A stretch of 54,144 nt of DNA from Verrucomicrobiaceae bacterium (GTDB lineage: Bacteria > Verrucomicrobiota > Verrucomicrobiia > Verrucomicrobiales > Verrucomicrobiaceae). The notes under the pieces are model-generated. The model worked only from the letters and a program-made list of their open reading frames with translations, searched no databases and was not told the DNA's origin. The DNA lies in contig CANETF010000007.1 of the NCBI GenBank assembly GCA_947440575.1, positions 1-54,144 on the forward strand, given 5' to 3'. The stretch's first letter is position 1. Each line of letters opens with the position of its first letter. Position numbers and translations under genes: made by a program. Below are positions 1-8,613 of the stretch, in pieces.

Positions 1-676
1 TGGGATCACCTTGGAAGAGGTAGAGCTGGCAGAAGAAGGTGATGGAGGGCTTTGTGTTGGGGGGGCGGGCATCGAGGAAGTCAGCACTGAGTTCCAGCAC
101 CGCATCGCCGTCGGGGCTGAGCGTGTGACGCAGGGGGCGGAGATCGACGTGTTGGAAGACATCGCAGGAGATGGCTCGCCCAGTGGGATCGCCCGAATCA
201 CTACCGGGGGCGATGAAGCGAAGTTGGCCGTTGGCGATGGAAGATTCGTCGCCGCTCCAGACGCCGGTTTGGTGGGGGAAACCTGTTTGGAGTCGGGGCT
301 CATCGAAGCTGCCGTTCAAGAGGGAAAAGAGGCGCTCGGTGGTGGTTTTTGGGGATGAAATGGCCCAGACGAGAGAGGCGCTGAAGAGGCCGATGACGAG
401 ACCGGCGGCCAGGGTGGTGAGGGGTCGGGTGAACCAGTTGGAACGGATGCTTTTTCCCTTTCCAGCGGGAGGGCAGGTGGGGGTTTCGGGTTCACACTGG
501 AAGGCTTGTTGGCGGAAGCGATCGTGCAAGGCGAGTGAACGGAGTTGGGTTTCGGCAAAGAGTTGGCGCTTGGCGGGATCTGCAAGCATCGCTTGTTCCA
601 GTGCGATGATCTGATCTGGCGAAAGAGCGCTGTCCTGGTAGCGCATGAGGCATTCGAGGAAGTGGGTGTCGTTCAT
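1..676 (-). CDS. FecR/anti-sigma-like membrane protein (partial, 3' end outside window)
   Basis: An open frame runs on the minus strand from an ATG at 674-676 to the window edge without a stop, about 225 residues. The N-terminal ~75 residues are soluble and acidic/polar, resembling the cytoplasmic part of PVC anti-sigma/FecR-like proteins (a hit-the-residue-count start MNDTHFLECLMRYQD, then a helix rich in Gln and Ala). One hydrophobic segment at about residues 86-107 (LTTLAAGLVIGLFSASLVWA) gives a single membrane span. The outer part begins with LLNGSFDEPRLQTG and looks like the start of a LamG/CBM-type beta-sandwich. The start codon overlaps the stop of the sigma factor gene in an ATGA arrangement, so the two are translationally coupled and the product is most likely the regulator of that sigma factor. 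The family is inferred from context and topology; the C-terminal domain is not visible. Confidence 0.7.
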   Translation of the reverse strand, partial: MNDTHFLECLMRYQDSALSPDQIIALEQAMLADPAKRQLFAETQLRSLALHDRFRQQAFQCEPETPTCPPAGKGKSIRSNWFTRPLTTLAAGLVIGLFSASLVWAISSPKTTTERLFSLLNGSFDEPRLQTGFPHQTGVWSGDESSIANGQLRFIAPGSDSGDPTGRAISCDVFQHVDLRPLRHTLSPDGDAVLELSADFLDARPPNTKPSITFFCQLYLFQGDP

Positions 677-1185
677 GAGGAGGCCTCGTTTTGGATACGT
701 GAGCGCACACAATCGCCGAGGGTTTTGTGCAGACGGGCGAGTGCTTGATAGACGGTTTCGATTTTCCGGCCCATGATTGAGGCGACTTCGGTGCAGTTTC
801 GGCGCTCGAAGTAGCGGAGGCGGAGGAGTTCGCGATTGTTTGGGGTGATTTGTTCGATGCAGTGATTTAGGGCGTCGTGCAGGGTGTCGGATGGGGAAGG
901 GGCGGGCCAGTCCGAGGAGAGCACTGCGAGCATTTCGTCGCTAAGGCCGATGTAGCGGCCATCACGAGCGCGGAGGATGTCGATGGCGCGATTTTTGCCA
1001 GCGAGTCTTGCCCAGTTGAGGAGATGGGCGGGGGACGCGAATTCAGAGCGACGGATGGCTTTGACGCAGACTTCCTGGAAGACGTCTTCAGCGAGGTGAA
1101 AGTCGCGAGTGACACTGGCGACGAAAGCGGTCAGGGGCAGGCGTTCGGCGAGCAGGATGGAGGCGATTTCCTCGGGGGGAAGCAT
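673..1185 (-). CDS. ECF RNA polymerase sigma factor (PVC type)
   Basis: A 170-residue sigma-70 family protein of extracytoplasmic-function size. Region 2 is visible as FVASVTRDFHLAEDVFQEVC followed by LNWARLAGKNRAIDILRAR, and region 4 as ITPNNRELLRLRYFERR followed by the helix-turn-helix TEVASIMGRKIETVYQALAR. It would direct RNA polymerase to a small regulon. I chose the ATG at 1183-1185 (protein begins MLPPEEIAS) because region 2 starts directly after it; the frame stays open upstream to 1305, but that extension is Ser/Pro/Phe-rich and unlike the family. No convincing ribosome binding site is seen. The stop overlaps the start of the membrane FecR-like gene, the usual sigma/anti-sigma pairing. 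It is divergent from the gene at 1288, leaving about 100 bp for both promoters. Confidence 0.88.
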   Translation of the reverse strand: MLPPEEIASILLAERLPLTAFVASVTRDFHLAEDVFQEVCVKAIRRSEFASPAHLLNWARLAGKNRAIDILRARDGRYIGLSDEMLAVLSSDWPAPSPSDTLHDALNHCIEQITPNNRELLRLRYFERRNCTEVASIMGRKIETVYQALARLHKTLGDCVRSRIQNEASS

Positions 1186-1287
1186 GTCTAATGGAATACG
1201 GGAGGGTGGCTTAAAACTCGACAGGGGATCGCAAAAAACCATGAATGAGGCTTGCGTGAGTTGGATGAAACATGAGACGATGGTTGA

Positions 1288-2226
1288 ATGAAAAGGGCAA
1301 AGCAATTGATGGACGGGAACTCACCCAAGACGACGAATGGTTGGAATCGTCGGCAGTTCGGTTCGGTTTTGGCGGGTGGAATGGCGGGGTGGTTGGTATC
1401 TGGAAGTCCGGTGCGGGGGGCTCTTTCACCGATGGGGGAATTGATTGATTTTGGGTTGGTGACTTACATGTGGGGGGCGGATTGGGATTTGCCGACGTTG
1501 CTGGCGAATTGTACGACGGCTGGCGTGACGGGAGTTGAGTTGCGTGTGGAGCACGCGCACGGGGTGGATGTGTCATTAAGTGCGGCACAACGGGAGGAGG
1601 TTCGGAATCGATTTGAGGAGGGGCGGGTTACACTGCTGGGAATAGGGACGAATTTTGAGTTTCATTCTCCAGATCCGGCGGAATTGAAGAAGAATCTTGA
1701 GGGAGCGAAGGCCTTTTTGAAGTTGAGTCATGATGTGGGGGGGAGCGGGGTGAAGGTGAAGCCGAATCAGTTGCCGAAGGAGGTGCCGGTGGAGAAGACG
1801 TTGGAGCAGATTGGAAAAGCGTTGGCGGAGTTGGGCGATGCGGGTTTGGGATTTGGGCAGGAGATTCGGTTGGAGGTGCATGGTGGAGTTTCAGATTTGG
1901 GACACATCAAGACGATCATGGAGGTGGCGGATCATCCTGGGGTGAGGGTCTGCTGGAACAGCAATGACGAGGATTTGAAGGGGGAGGGGATTGAGGCGAA
2001 TTTTGCCAAGGTGCAGCCTTACTTGGGGAAGACGGTGCATATTCGAGAAGTCAACGAGGGGGCATATCCTTACACGACCTTGGCTGAGTTGCTGGTGAAG
2101 GCGGATTATCAAGGCTGGGTTTGCTTGGAGGCGCGGACGAAACCGGCAGATCGGGTGGTGGCCTTGGCGGAGCAGCGGAGGCTGTTTATGGAGATGGTGC
2201 AGAAAGCGCGGCAGGCTGCGGGTTGA
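1288..2226 (+). CDS. Secreted sugar phosphate isomerase/epimerase-like TIM-barrel protein
   Basis: A 312-residue protein of the xylose isomerase-like TIM barrel superfamily (AP_endonuc_2 type). The N terminus carries a Tat-like signal: NRRQFGSVLAGGMAGWLVSG at about residues 20-39, followed by the mature domain starting near LIDFGLVTYMW. Strand/helix features typical of the family include TAGVTGVELRVEHAHGVDV, the metal-site region RLEVHGG with a Glu and a His, NSNDED, and the C-terminal YQGWVCLEAR. These are the positions at which family members bind a divalent metal. In PVC bacteria such exported proteins are common and probably act on sugars or inositol-like substrates in the periplasm; the substrate is not deducible. 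An alternative ATG lies at 1309. It precedes the HAD gene by 42 bp on the same strand. Confidence 0.82.
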   Translation: MKRAKQLMDGNSPKTTNGWNRRQFGSVLAGGMAGWLVSGSPVRGALSPMGELIDFGLVTYMWGADWDLPTLLANCTTAGVTGVELRVEHAHGVDVSLSAAQREEVRNRFEEGRVTLLGIGTNFEFHSPDPAELKKNLEGAKAFLKLSHDVGGSGVKVKPNQLPKEVPVEKTLEQIGKALAELGDAGLGFGQEIRLEVHGGVSDLGHIKTIMEVADHPGVRVCWNSNDEDLKGEGIEANFAKVQPYLGKTVHIREVNEGAYPYTTLAELLVKADYQGWVCLEARTKPADRVVALAEQRRLFMEMVQKARQAAG

Positions 2227-2268
2227 CCTGAGCGAGGGGTGGGGCTCTGTTGAAGCCTAACTACTCTA

Positions 2269-3012
2269 ATGCGCATCGCCCTCTTTGATCTGGATCACAC
2301 CCTGCTGCCGCACGACACGCAGGCGCTTTTTTGCAATTATGTGATCAAGCATGAGCCGTGGCGGATCTTTTTGCATGGGTTGTTTTTGCCGTTCGCGCTG
2401 CTGCGGATGGTGCGTTTGGTGAGCACGGCGACAGCAAAGCGGGCGTTTCATTCCTACCTGTGGGGAATGCCGGTGGAGAAGTTGAGGAAGTATGCGAGGC
2501 AGTTTGCGGGCGAGAGCGTGGACGGATGGATGTATCCGGATCTGAGAGCAGAGTTGATGCGGCATCGGCACCAGGGAAGGGTCACCATTTTGAACACAGC
2601 GAGCCCGAGTTTTTATGCGCAGGCGATCGCAGAGCAGTGGGAGTTTGACCACTGGGTTGCGACGGAGGTGGTGATCGGGAAAAGAGTGCCTTGGTTGCCC
2701 AAGCTGGAGGGGACAAACAATAAGCGGGCAGTGAAGATTGGGGCGATGGAGCGTAAGGTGCCGGGTGTTAAAGATCAAACGCCAGCCGACAAAAAGGACT
2801 CATGGGGATACAGTGATAGCTGTGCGGACATTCCGCTGTTGGAGTATTGCGGGCACCGGATTTTGATTCACCCCGGGCGCGAATTGAAGGAGCACTTTGC
2901 GCACGATGCTCTGACGGTGGAGTTAAAACCGAAGCGTCCCTACCTGACCAAGCTAGGCAATATGGTCTGCGCTGTCAGGCAGGTGCTGGGTGTATATCCG
3001 GTGCGGCGTTAG
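2269..3012 (+). CDS. HAD superfamily IB phosphatase (SerB-like)
   Basis: A 247-residue cytoplasmic hydrolase. Motif I is FDLDHTLL at residues 6-13, with the nucleophilic Asp7 and the acid Asp9; motif II is the Thr/Ser region VTILNTASPSF; motif III lies around the Lys in NNKRAVKIGAMERK; and motif IV is YSDSCADIPLLE with the metal-binding Asp residues. This is the HAD-IB subclass with an alpha-helical cap after motif I (residues ~20-90, with one quite hydrophobic stretch FLHGLFLPFALLRMV). Family members dephosphorylate phosphoserine or related small phosphomonoesters; the exact substrate cannot be read from the sequence. Its stop overlaps the stop of the convergent nuclease gene by 4 bp. Start ATG 2269 is the only reasonable choice since motif I follows directly. 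Confidence 0.85.
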   Translation: MRIALFDLDHTLLPHDTQALFCNYVIKHEPWRIFLHGLFLPFALLRMVRLVSTATAKRAFHSYLWGMPVEKLRKYARQFAGESVDGWMYPDLRAELMRHRHQGRVTILNTASPSFYAQAIAEQWEFDHWVATEVVIGKRVPWLPKLEGTNNKRAVKIGAMERKVPGVKDQTPADKKDSWGYSDSCADIPLLEYCGHRILIHPGRELKEHFAHDALTVELKPKRPYLTKLGNMVCAVRQVLGVYPVRR

Positions 3013-3725
3013 AGTCCCCAGCCGCCGCGTTTGCTTTTTTTGGCTTCGGCTTCGAGTTTTTTGAGGTGACGGTCGAATTCGGCTTTCTTGCGGCCGTCCG
3101 GGAGATCCGTGCCTTCGGTGTAAATGCGGGACAGACCTTCGCGGGTGAGGGATTCGGAGAGTTCCTCTCCGGTATCTTCAAAGAAGATGAAGGCATAGAA
3201 GCGACCGCTTTCGAAGACGGGTTGCCATCGAGTGACGACACGGAAGGGGCGACTCTTGAGGAGGTGCTCGGTGTGAGCTTTGGCGTTGAGACCGATGGAG
3301 ATGGTTTGGTCGCGTGAGAGTTTGCCGAAGTAGCGGCCTTGGTGGTCGATTCGTTCGCCGTTGTACTGGTGGAGGCGTTTTTCGGGAGCGTCGACAAAGT
3401 AGAGTCGAAGTTCGATGACCTGGCCTTGGTGAAGGATTTTGAAGCTGTCGCCATCGTTGTTGCGGTCTTCGTGAAGCTTGCAACCAGAGAGGGTTTCGAA
3501 TCCGGAAGAGGATTTGGGTTTGGGCGATTGCTGTGACTTGGTCGAGGCCGGGGGGGGTGGTTTTGACGAGGAGGGGGATTTGGGGGCAGGGAGCGAGGAG
3601 GGGGTTGAGTTGGGCTGTGGCAGCCGGTTCTTTTTGAATTCCTCACTGATTTGAATGCCAACCAGGAGGGCGATGAGGCTGATCCAAGCGAGGTTTTTGA
3701 GGCGTTTTTTCCACATGGGTGCCAC
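3009..3725 (-). CDS. Membrane-anchored thermonuclease-like (SNase) protein
   Basis: A 238-residue protein with a short basic N terminus, one hydrophobic segment (LAWISLIALLVGIQI, about residues 12-26), and a Pro/Ser/Lys-rich linker to about residue 80. A staphylococcal-nuclease-fold domain follows. Its landmarks are NDGDSFKI (calcium/strand 1), IELRLYFVDAPEKR (the Arg and Glu matching the catalytic Arg35 and Glu43 of S. aureus nuclease) and ESGRFYAFIF (the Arg matching Arg87). The C-terminal SLTREGLSRIY and the Lys-rich tail are also typical. It would cleave extracellular or periplasmic DNA/RNA while tethered to the membrane. An in-frame ATG three codons in (3716) is an equally good start. 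Convergent with the HAD gene (4-bp overlap) and divergent from the SGNH gene. Confidence 0.85.
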   Translation of the reverse strand: MAPMWKKRLKNLAWISLIALLVGIQISEEFKKNRLPQPNSTPSSLPAPKSPSSSKPPPPASTKSQQSPKPKSSSGFETLSGCKLHEDRNNDGDSFKILHQGQVIELRLYFVDAPEKRLHQYNGERIDHQGRYFGKLSRDQTISIGLNAKAHTEHLLKSRPFRVVTRWQPVFESGRFYAFIFFEDTGEELSESLTREGLSRIYTEGTDLPDGRKKAEFDRHLKKLEAEAKKSKRGGWGL

Positions 3726-3752
3726 CGATGCACAGATTAGGCGGGTTTTGAA

Positions 3753-4817
3753 GTGTTTTTGGGATTGCTTGAGATGTGGAGATGGGCAGAATGGGCGGAG
3801 ATGTGGGATTTTGAATTTTTAGCCAAAGTTGCTCAACGGAACCGGGTGCAGGTTAGCGTCCTGGTTTTTATGGCGTGTTTCGAGGGGGCGGGGTTTGGTC
3901 AGGGGACCGAGCCGGCTCAGCCAGCGAGTCCGGCAGTCGAAAAGAAAAAGGCGTTTCAATTTGAGGACGGTGATCGCGTGGTATTGATCGGAAGCACTGT
4001 GATGGAGAGGGAGCAGCGGTATAGCTGTTTTGAACCCCGGTTGGCTTTGGCGTTGGGGGACAAGGTGGTGACGGTTCGGAATCTGGCATGGAGTGGTGAT
4101 ACGGTGTTTGGGCACGCGAGGTCCTATTTTGGTCCTCCTCAAGAGGGACTGGATCGCCTGAAGGCTCATGTTGAGTTGCTGAAGCCGACGGTGGTGGTGC
4201 TTTGTTATGGCAGTGAGCTGGCGTTTGAGGGTTTGGCTGGGCTACCCGAGTTTTTGACGGGGTATCGGAAGCTACTGGATTTGTTTCGGGCGAAGGTTGC
4301 TGAGGTGCGATTTGTGATTGTAGCGCCGCCACCATTGGAGTCGCTGTCACCGCCGTTGCCGGATTTGGAGAAACAGAATCGCAATCTGTTGAGTTTGAGG
4401 GATGCCCTCGGGAAGTTCGCGCAGGCTCAGGATGCGGTTTTTGTGGATTGGTTTGGTGCGATGGGCGGGATGCCCAAACCGGGGCGGACGGCGAATCCGT
4501 TGACTGAGAACGGGGTGCATTATCAGGCGAAAGGGTATGATCGCTTAGCCGAAGCCTTGGTGACGGGTTTGGGATTAAAGATTCCTGAGGTGGGACAGGG
4601 GGAAATGGCTGCTTTGAAGAAAGAGGTGGGGCACAAAGACGAGCTGTTTTTCAATCGCTGGAGACCGCAAAATGAGACCTATTTGTTTGGTTTCCGAAAA
4701 CATGAGCAGGGACAGAATGCGAAGGAGATTCCGATGTTTGACCCATTGATTGAAGCGGCGGACAAACGGATTCAAGAACTGAAACGAGCGGCGTTAGCGA
4801 CGGCATCGCGCCTGTGA
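3753..4817 (+). CDS. SGNH/GDSL hydrolase-like secreted protein with altered nucleophile motif
   Basis: A 354-residue frame; the real start is probably the ATG at 3801, giving a signal peptide around RVQVSVLVFMACFEGAGFG. The mature part has the flavodoxin-like SGNH layout: block I at DGDRVVLIGSTVMEREQRY, block II at VTVRNLAWSGDT, block III at VVVLCYGSELAF, and block V at ENGVHYQAKGYDRLAEAL with the catalytic His. The usual GDS triplet of block I reads GST here, so the nucleophilic Ser position holds Thr and the oxyanion Asp is lost. This variant form commonly accompanies PVC dehydrogenase/heme genes; whether it still hydrolyses esters is open. It ends 32 bp before the 1142-residue propeller/heme protein on the same strand, so the two are probably co-transcribed. 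Confidence 0.78.
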   Translation: MFLGLLEMWRWAEWAEMWDFEFLAKVAQRNRVQVSVLVFMACFEGAGFGQGTEPAQPASPAVEKKKAFQFEDGDRVVLIGSTVMEREQRYSCFEPRLALALGDKVVTVRNLAWSGDTVFGHARSYFGPPQEGLDRLKAHVELLKPTVVVLCYGSELAFEGLAGLPEFLTGYRKLLDLFRAKVAEVRFVIVAPPPLESLSPPLPDLEKQNRNLLSLRDALGKFAQAQDAVFVDWFGAMGGMPKPGRTANPLTENGVHYQAKGYDRLAEALVTGLGLKIPEVGQGEMAALKKEVGHKDELFFNRWRPQNETYLFGFRKHEQGQNAKEIPMFDPLIEAADKRIQELKRAALATASRL

Positions 4818-4849
4818 GAGTTGAAAGAAATGTCATTTGAACGGTTAAA

Positions 4850-7800
4850 ATGTTTATGAAGAATTTCGGTTGGTTGGGATTGATGGTGGTAGGGATGGTT
4901 GCGCCAATGAACGCAGCACAACCTCGTGGGTTGACGGATATTCCGAGTGCGGAGGTGGAAGCGGAGAAGGCGGCGTTTGTTGTGCCAGAGGGTTTTGAGA
5001 TCGAATTGTTTGCGGGAGAGCCGATGATTCAGAAGCCGGTGCAGATGAATTGGGATGCGCAGGGGCGGCTTTGGGTGGTGAGCAGCACAACCTATCCGCA
5101 TATTGAGGTGGGGGCTGCTGCGGCGGATCAGGTGGTGGTTCTGGAAGACACTGATGGCGACGGGAAGGCGGACAAGAGCACCGTGTTTGCCGAGGGATTG
5201 CATATCCCGACGGGATTGATTCCGGGTGATGGCGGGTTGTATGTGGCAAACTCTACCGAGTTGCTGTTTTTGAAGGATACCAATGGAGATGGCAAGGCAG
5301 ATGAGCGGACCGTTTTGCTGTCAGGGTTTGGCACCGAGGATACTCATCATCTGCTGCATACGCTGAGGTTTGGACCGGAGGGATTGCTTTATTTTCTTCA
5401 ATCCATTTACATCCACAGCCACGTTGAGACTCCTTATGGGGTGCGACGGTTGATGGGTGGAGGGGTTTGGGAGTTTCGACCAGAGACGCGGCGGTTGGAG
5501 ACGCTGAGCAAAGGCTTGATCAATCCATGGGGATTTGAGTTTGATCGATGGGGGCAAAGTTTTGCGACGGATGGGGCGGGCAGCGAGGGGATTAACTTTA
5601 TCTTTCCGTTTTCGGTTTTCGCGACCTCTCCCGGGGCGTCTCGAGTGCTGAGGGGGATGAGCCCCGGGCAGCCGAAGCATTCGGGTCTGGAGATCATTGA
5701 GGATCCGCATTTCCCGGAAAGCTGGCAGCAGACGCTGGTTTGCTGTGATTTTCGCGGTAATCGGGTCAATCATTTCCAACTGGAACGTTCCGGGAGTTCT
5801 TACATCTCCAAGCAGTTGCCGGACGTCTTGGCGTCGACTCACCGCGCGTTTCGTCCGATTGACGTGAAGACAGGACCAGATGGCGCACTCTACATCGCTG
5901 ACTGGTACAATCCGATCATTCAACATGGGGAGGTGGATTTTCGGGATCCACGTCGTGACCATGTGAACGGACGGATTTGGCGATTGAAGGCGAAGGATCG
6001 GCCGCTGTCGCCGAAGCTAAAAATCGCGGGTGCGGCGACGGCGGAGCTTTTGCCGATGTTGCAAAGTGATCGGCGCTGGGTGCGGCAGTTTGCGAGATTG
6101 GAGCTGCGTCAGAAGGGTGCGGACGCGGTGGTGGAGCCGTTGGGGGCGTGGGTGGCGGGGTTGGATTTGACGAAGGAAGCCGATCAGCATGCGCTATTGG
6201 AAGGCGCGTGGGTCAGGGAAGGTTTGAATTCGTTTTCGCCTGAAGTATGGCGATCCATTTGGAAGGTCAACGATGCCCGGGTAAAGGCAGCTGCGTTACG
6301 CATTTTGTCGCATCGATGGAAAGAACTCGAGGATGTGGAGACGGTGCTCAAGGAAGGCATTCAAGATGCTGATCCCCAGGTGCGTTTGTGGGCCATGTCG
6401 GTTTGTGCCCTGATTCGCAAGCCCTCGACGATCGAGATCGCACTCATGGCATTGGAGCAAACGATGGACGAGCCGTTGGATTTCCTGTTGGAGCAGATTT
6501 GCCGGGATCAAGCGGATCGATGGATGCCTGCTTTTTTGGATGGCAAAATGACGTTTGGGGGAAGTTCAAAGCAGATGGTGTATGCCTTGCGAAGCACCGG
6601 GCGAGCGGATGCGTTTTCGGCGCTGTTTGCTGCCATGAGCGAAGGTCGATTGTCTGCGGAAGAGATTGGCGTCGTGCTCAAGGCCGCGGGGTCGGCAATG
6701 GATGTCAAAGTGGCCACTGAATTGGCTCAAATGGCGAGTGAGGAGAAGGATTCAGTGAGGAAAGTGGCGATGTTGGATGCGCTCATTGTTGCGGCTGGGG
6801 CAAGGAAGATGGTGCCTGAAGGAGGGGTGAATTGGGTGGCTGATTGGTTGAAAGAAGATGTTCCTGCGGTGGCGGAGAGGGGAGCTCAACTGGTTGGATT
6901 TTGGAAAGCGGAGAGTTGCCGGCCGGTCTTGGAGGGTTGGTTGGGACGTTCTAACCTTGGAGGCGAACTTCGTATCGCATCCATGAAAGGGTTGGCGATG
7001 CTTGGGGGGGAATCGAGTAAATCGTTGTTTGATCGGCTATTTCGTGAGCAGAAGGATCCGGCGAGTCGCGCCTTGATGGTGGAGGGCCTCATGCAGATGG
7101 CACCGCAACTGGCGGCGAATCGGGCTGCGGAGTATCTGGCAGAGGTTCAGGCTGCGGAACAGGTGGCGCCGGTTATGGGGGTGTTATTGCAGAGTAAGAA
7201 GCTTCCTGCGTTGCTTGCCGGGGCACTGGAGGGCAAAAAACTGACTACCGCCGTTGCGGCTGAGGCGATTCGAATGGCAGCCACGCGGGGTATCACGGGG
7301 CCGCTTGGGGATGCTTTGAAGAAGGCAGGAAGGGTGAAACAGATGGATCGTGCGTTGAGTCCGGAAGAAATGGCGGGGCTAGTGGCTAAAGTTGCGTCTG
7401 AGGGGAATGCGCATCGGGGTGAGGCGGTTTATCGGAGAAAGCAGCTGCTTTGCATGACGTGTCACGCGATCGGCGATGCGGGGGGAGTTCTGGGACCGAA
7501 TTTGGTGAGTATTGGAGGGAGTGCTCCGGTAGACTATTTGATTGAATCACTTTTGGATCCGAGCAAAAAGATCAAGGAGGGCTATCACATGGTGATGATT
7601 AGCACCAAGTCGGGGCAGGTTTTTTCTGGAGGATTGGTTAAGGATAGCCCGAGCGAGGTGGTGATTCGAGATCCGGCAAATCAGATGCAGACAGTGCTCA
7701 AGGCTGAGATAGCCAGTCAACAAATGAGTCCTGTTTCCATGATGCCGGCGGGATTGACGGCCAGTCTGAGGGAAGACGAGTTTGTGGATTTGGTTCGATT

Positions 7801-8278
7801 TTTGTCGGAGTTGGGAAGGGAAGGGGACTTTAAGGTCAGTCCGAAGCGATTGGTGCGGACTTGGCAGGGCATGAGCGTGATGGATCAGGCAGCGGTGGAT
7901 CATGTGCGGCATGTTGGCTTGCATGTCCTGAATGAGGACAGTTACGCCATGCCGTGGGAGCCGTGGACGAGTCTGGTTTCGGGGGAATTGCCGATCGATG
8001 AGTTGGTAACGGCGCAGAAAATGTATCCGTGGTTTCCCAAGATTGCGCGCTTTCGACTCAAAATGGCTGCAAGTGGGCAGGTTAAGCTGGGCCTAAGCGC
8101 GGTGAAAGGCGTGGTGCTGGTCGTCGGAAACGAGATTTTCAAGGAAGTGCCAGCTGAGATTTCGCTGAGTTTGCCTGCGGGGGTGACCGCCATTAGCGTA
8201 CTGGCGACGAAGGAAGCCTCAGATTTGAGCCGACTTCAGGTGGAGATCCTTGAGGGGGCTGCGGAAGTTCAGCCGTAA
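4850..8278 (+). CDS. PVC-type membrane-bound dehydrogenase with HEAT-like repeats and CxxCH heme-binding domain
   Basis: A 1142-residue exported protein. A signal peptide (FGWLGLMVVGMVAPMNAA) is followed by a beta-propeller of the glucose/sorbosone dehydrogenase type at about residues 40-390, with Asp-rich turns DTDGDGKADK and DTNGDGKADER and the closing RDHVNGRIWRLK. Residues ~400-850 are helical repeats resembling HEAT. A c-type heme site CMTCH lies at residues 868-872, followed by GGVLGPNLVSIGG and a distal Met-rich stretch QQMSPVSMMPAGLT suited to the sixth ligand. This is the Pirellula/Verrucomicrobium arrangement of the putative membrane-bound dehydrogenase plus heme-binding domain families. 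It probably oxidises a sugar or alcohol in the periplasm and passes electrons to the heme. The partner SGNH-like gene lies 32 bp upstream. Substrate unknown. Confidence 0.9.
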   Translation: MFMKNFGWLGLMVVGMVAPMNAAQPRGLTDIPSAEVEAEKAAFVVPEGFEIELFAGEPMIQKPVQMNWDAQGRLWVVSSTTYPHIEVGAAAADQVVVLEDTDGDGKADKSTVFAEGLHIPTGLIPGDGGLYVANSTELLFLKDTNGDGKADERTVLLSGFGTEDTHHLLHTLRFGPEGLLYFLQSIYIHSHVETPYGVRRLMGGGVWEFRPETRRLETLSKGLINPWGFEFDRWGQSFATDGAGSEGINFIFPFSVFATSPGASRVLRGMSPGQPKHSGLEIIEDPHFPESWQQTLVCCDFRGNRVNHFQLERSGSSYISKQLPDVLASTHRAFRPIDVKTGPDGALYIADWYNPIIQHGEVDFRDPRRDHVNGRIWRLKAKDRPLSPKLKIAGAATAELLPMLQSDRRWVRQFARLELRQKGADAVVEPLGAWVAGLDLTKEADQHALLEGAWVREGLNSFSPEVWRSIWKVNDARVKAAALRILSHRWKELEDVETVLKEGIQDADPQVRLWAMSVCALIRKPSTIEIALMALEQTMDEPLDFLLEQICRDQADRWMPAFLDGKMTFGGSSKQMVYALRSTGRADAFSALFAAMSEGRLSAEEIGVVLKAAGSAMDVKVATELAQMASEEKDSVRKVAMLDALIVAAGARKMVPEGGVNWVADWLKEDVPAVAERGAQLVGFWKAESCRPVLEGWLGRSNLGGELRIASMKGLAMLGGESSKSLFDRLFREQKDPASRALMVEGLMQMAPQLAANRAAEYLAEVQAAEQVAPVMGVLLQSKKLPALLAGALEGKKLTTAVAAEAIRMAATRGITGPLGDALKKAGRVKQMDRALSPEEMAGLVAKVASEGNAHRGEAVYRRKQLLCMTCHAIGDAGGVLGPNLVSIGGSAPVDYLIESLLDPSKKIKEGYHMVMISTKSGQVFSGGLVKDSPSEVVIRDPANQMQTVLKAEIASQQMSPVSMMPAGLTASLREDEFVDLVRFLSELGREGDFKVSPKRLVRTWQGMSVMDQAAVDHVRHVGLHVLNEDSYAMPWEPWTSLVSGELPIDELVTAQKMYPWFPKIARFRLKMAASGQVKLGLSAVKGVVLVVGNEIFKEVPAEISLSLPAGVTAISVLATKEASDLSRLQVEILEGAAEVQP

Positions 8279-8613
8279 AGGCGCCGCATCGGATCATGCT
8301 TTGCGGTGGCGGCGGTGATTGAGTGGGGATCATCAGGGAAGGGACGATTTGAGGTTTTTTGAAGTCATGTATTTACATTGTGAACGGAATTTGATAAAAC
8401 GGGTCACAGATTGGAGAGGGCGAGAAAACGAGCGATCCTGATGAATGAATCATCGGAGAAAGTGACGCCAAAGCCCAAGCCATAAGGCAGTTCGCATCAA
8501 TTTGAGGATGCAAAAAAGCCGCATTTTATCGGGAATTTGAATTCGAAGCTTGCCAAAAAGTGGCAAAATCAGGTAAACACATTGTAAATCAGAGAAATCC
8601 AGCCCCAACTGCT
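8279..8613 (+). other. Intergenic region upstream of the Verru_Chthon cassette
   Basis: This 335-bp stretch holds no credible gene. It is visibly more A+T-rich than the flanking coding DNA toward its right end. It contains two inverted near-copies of an 11-mer (8372-8382 and 8578-8588), a small inverted repeat GATGA/TCATC at 8440-8454, and a perfect inverted repeat at 8550-8566 close to the cassette start. No strong terminator for the preceding gene and no clear -35/-10 pair is seen. Confidence 0.6.
8550..8566. promoter_or_regulatory. Perfect inverted repeat, candidate operator of the cassette
   Basis: TTGCCA and TGGCAA form a perfect 6-bp inverted repeat around an AAAAG spacer, 48 bp before the preferred ATG of cassette gene A. 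The symmetry and position suit a dimeric regulator or an RNA hairpin in the 5' leader. The GTG inside it (8560) could be used as an earlier start in frame, which would put the repeat inside the coding region, but I think this less likely. Function is inferred. Confidence 0.35.

Noticed and set aside
8550..8580. Sigma-54 type -24/-12 promoter around TGGCA
   Set aside because: TGGCA is present, but the required GC at the -12 position with correct spacing is not.
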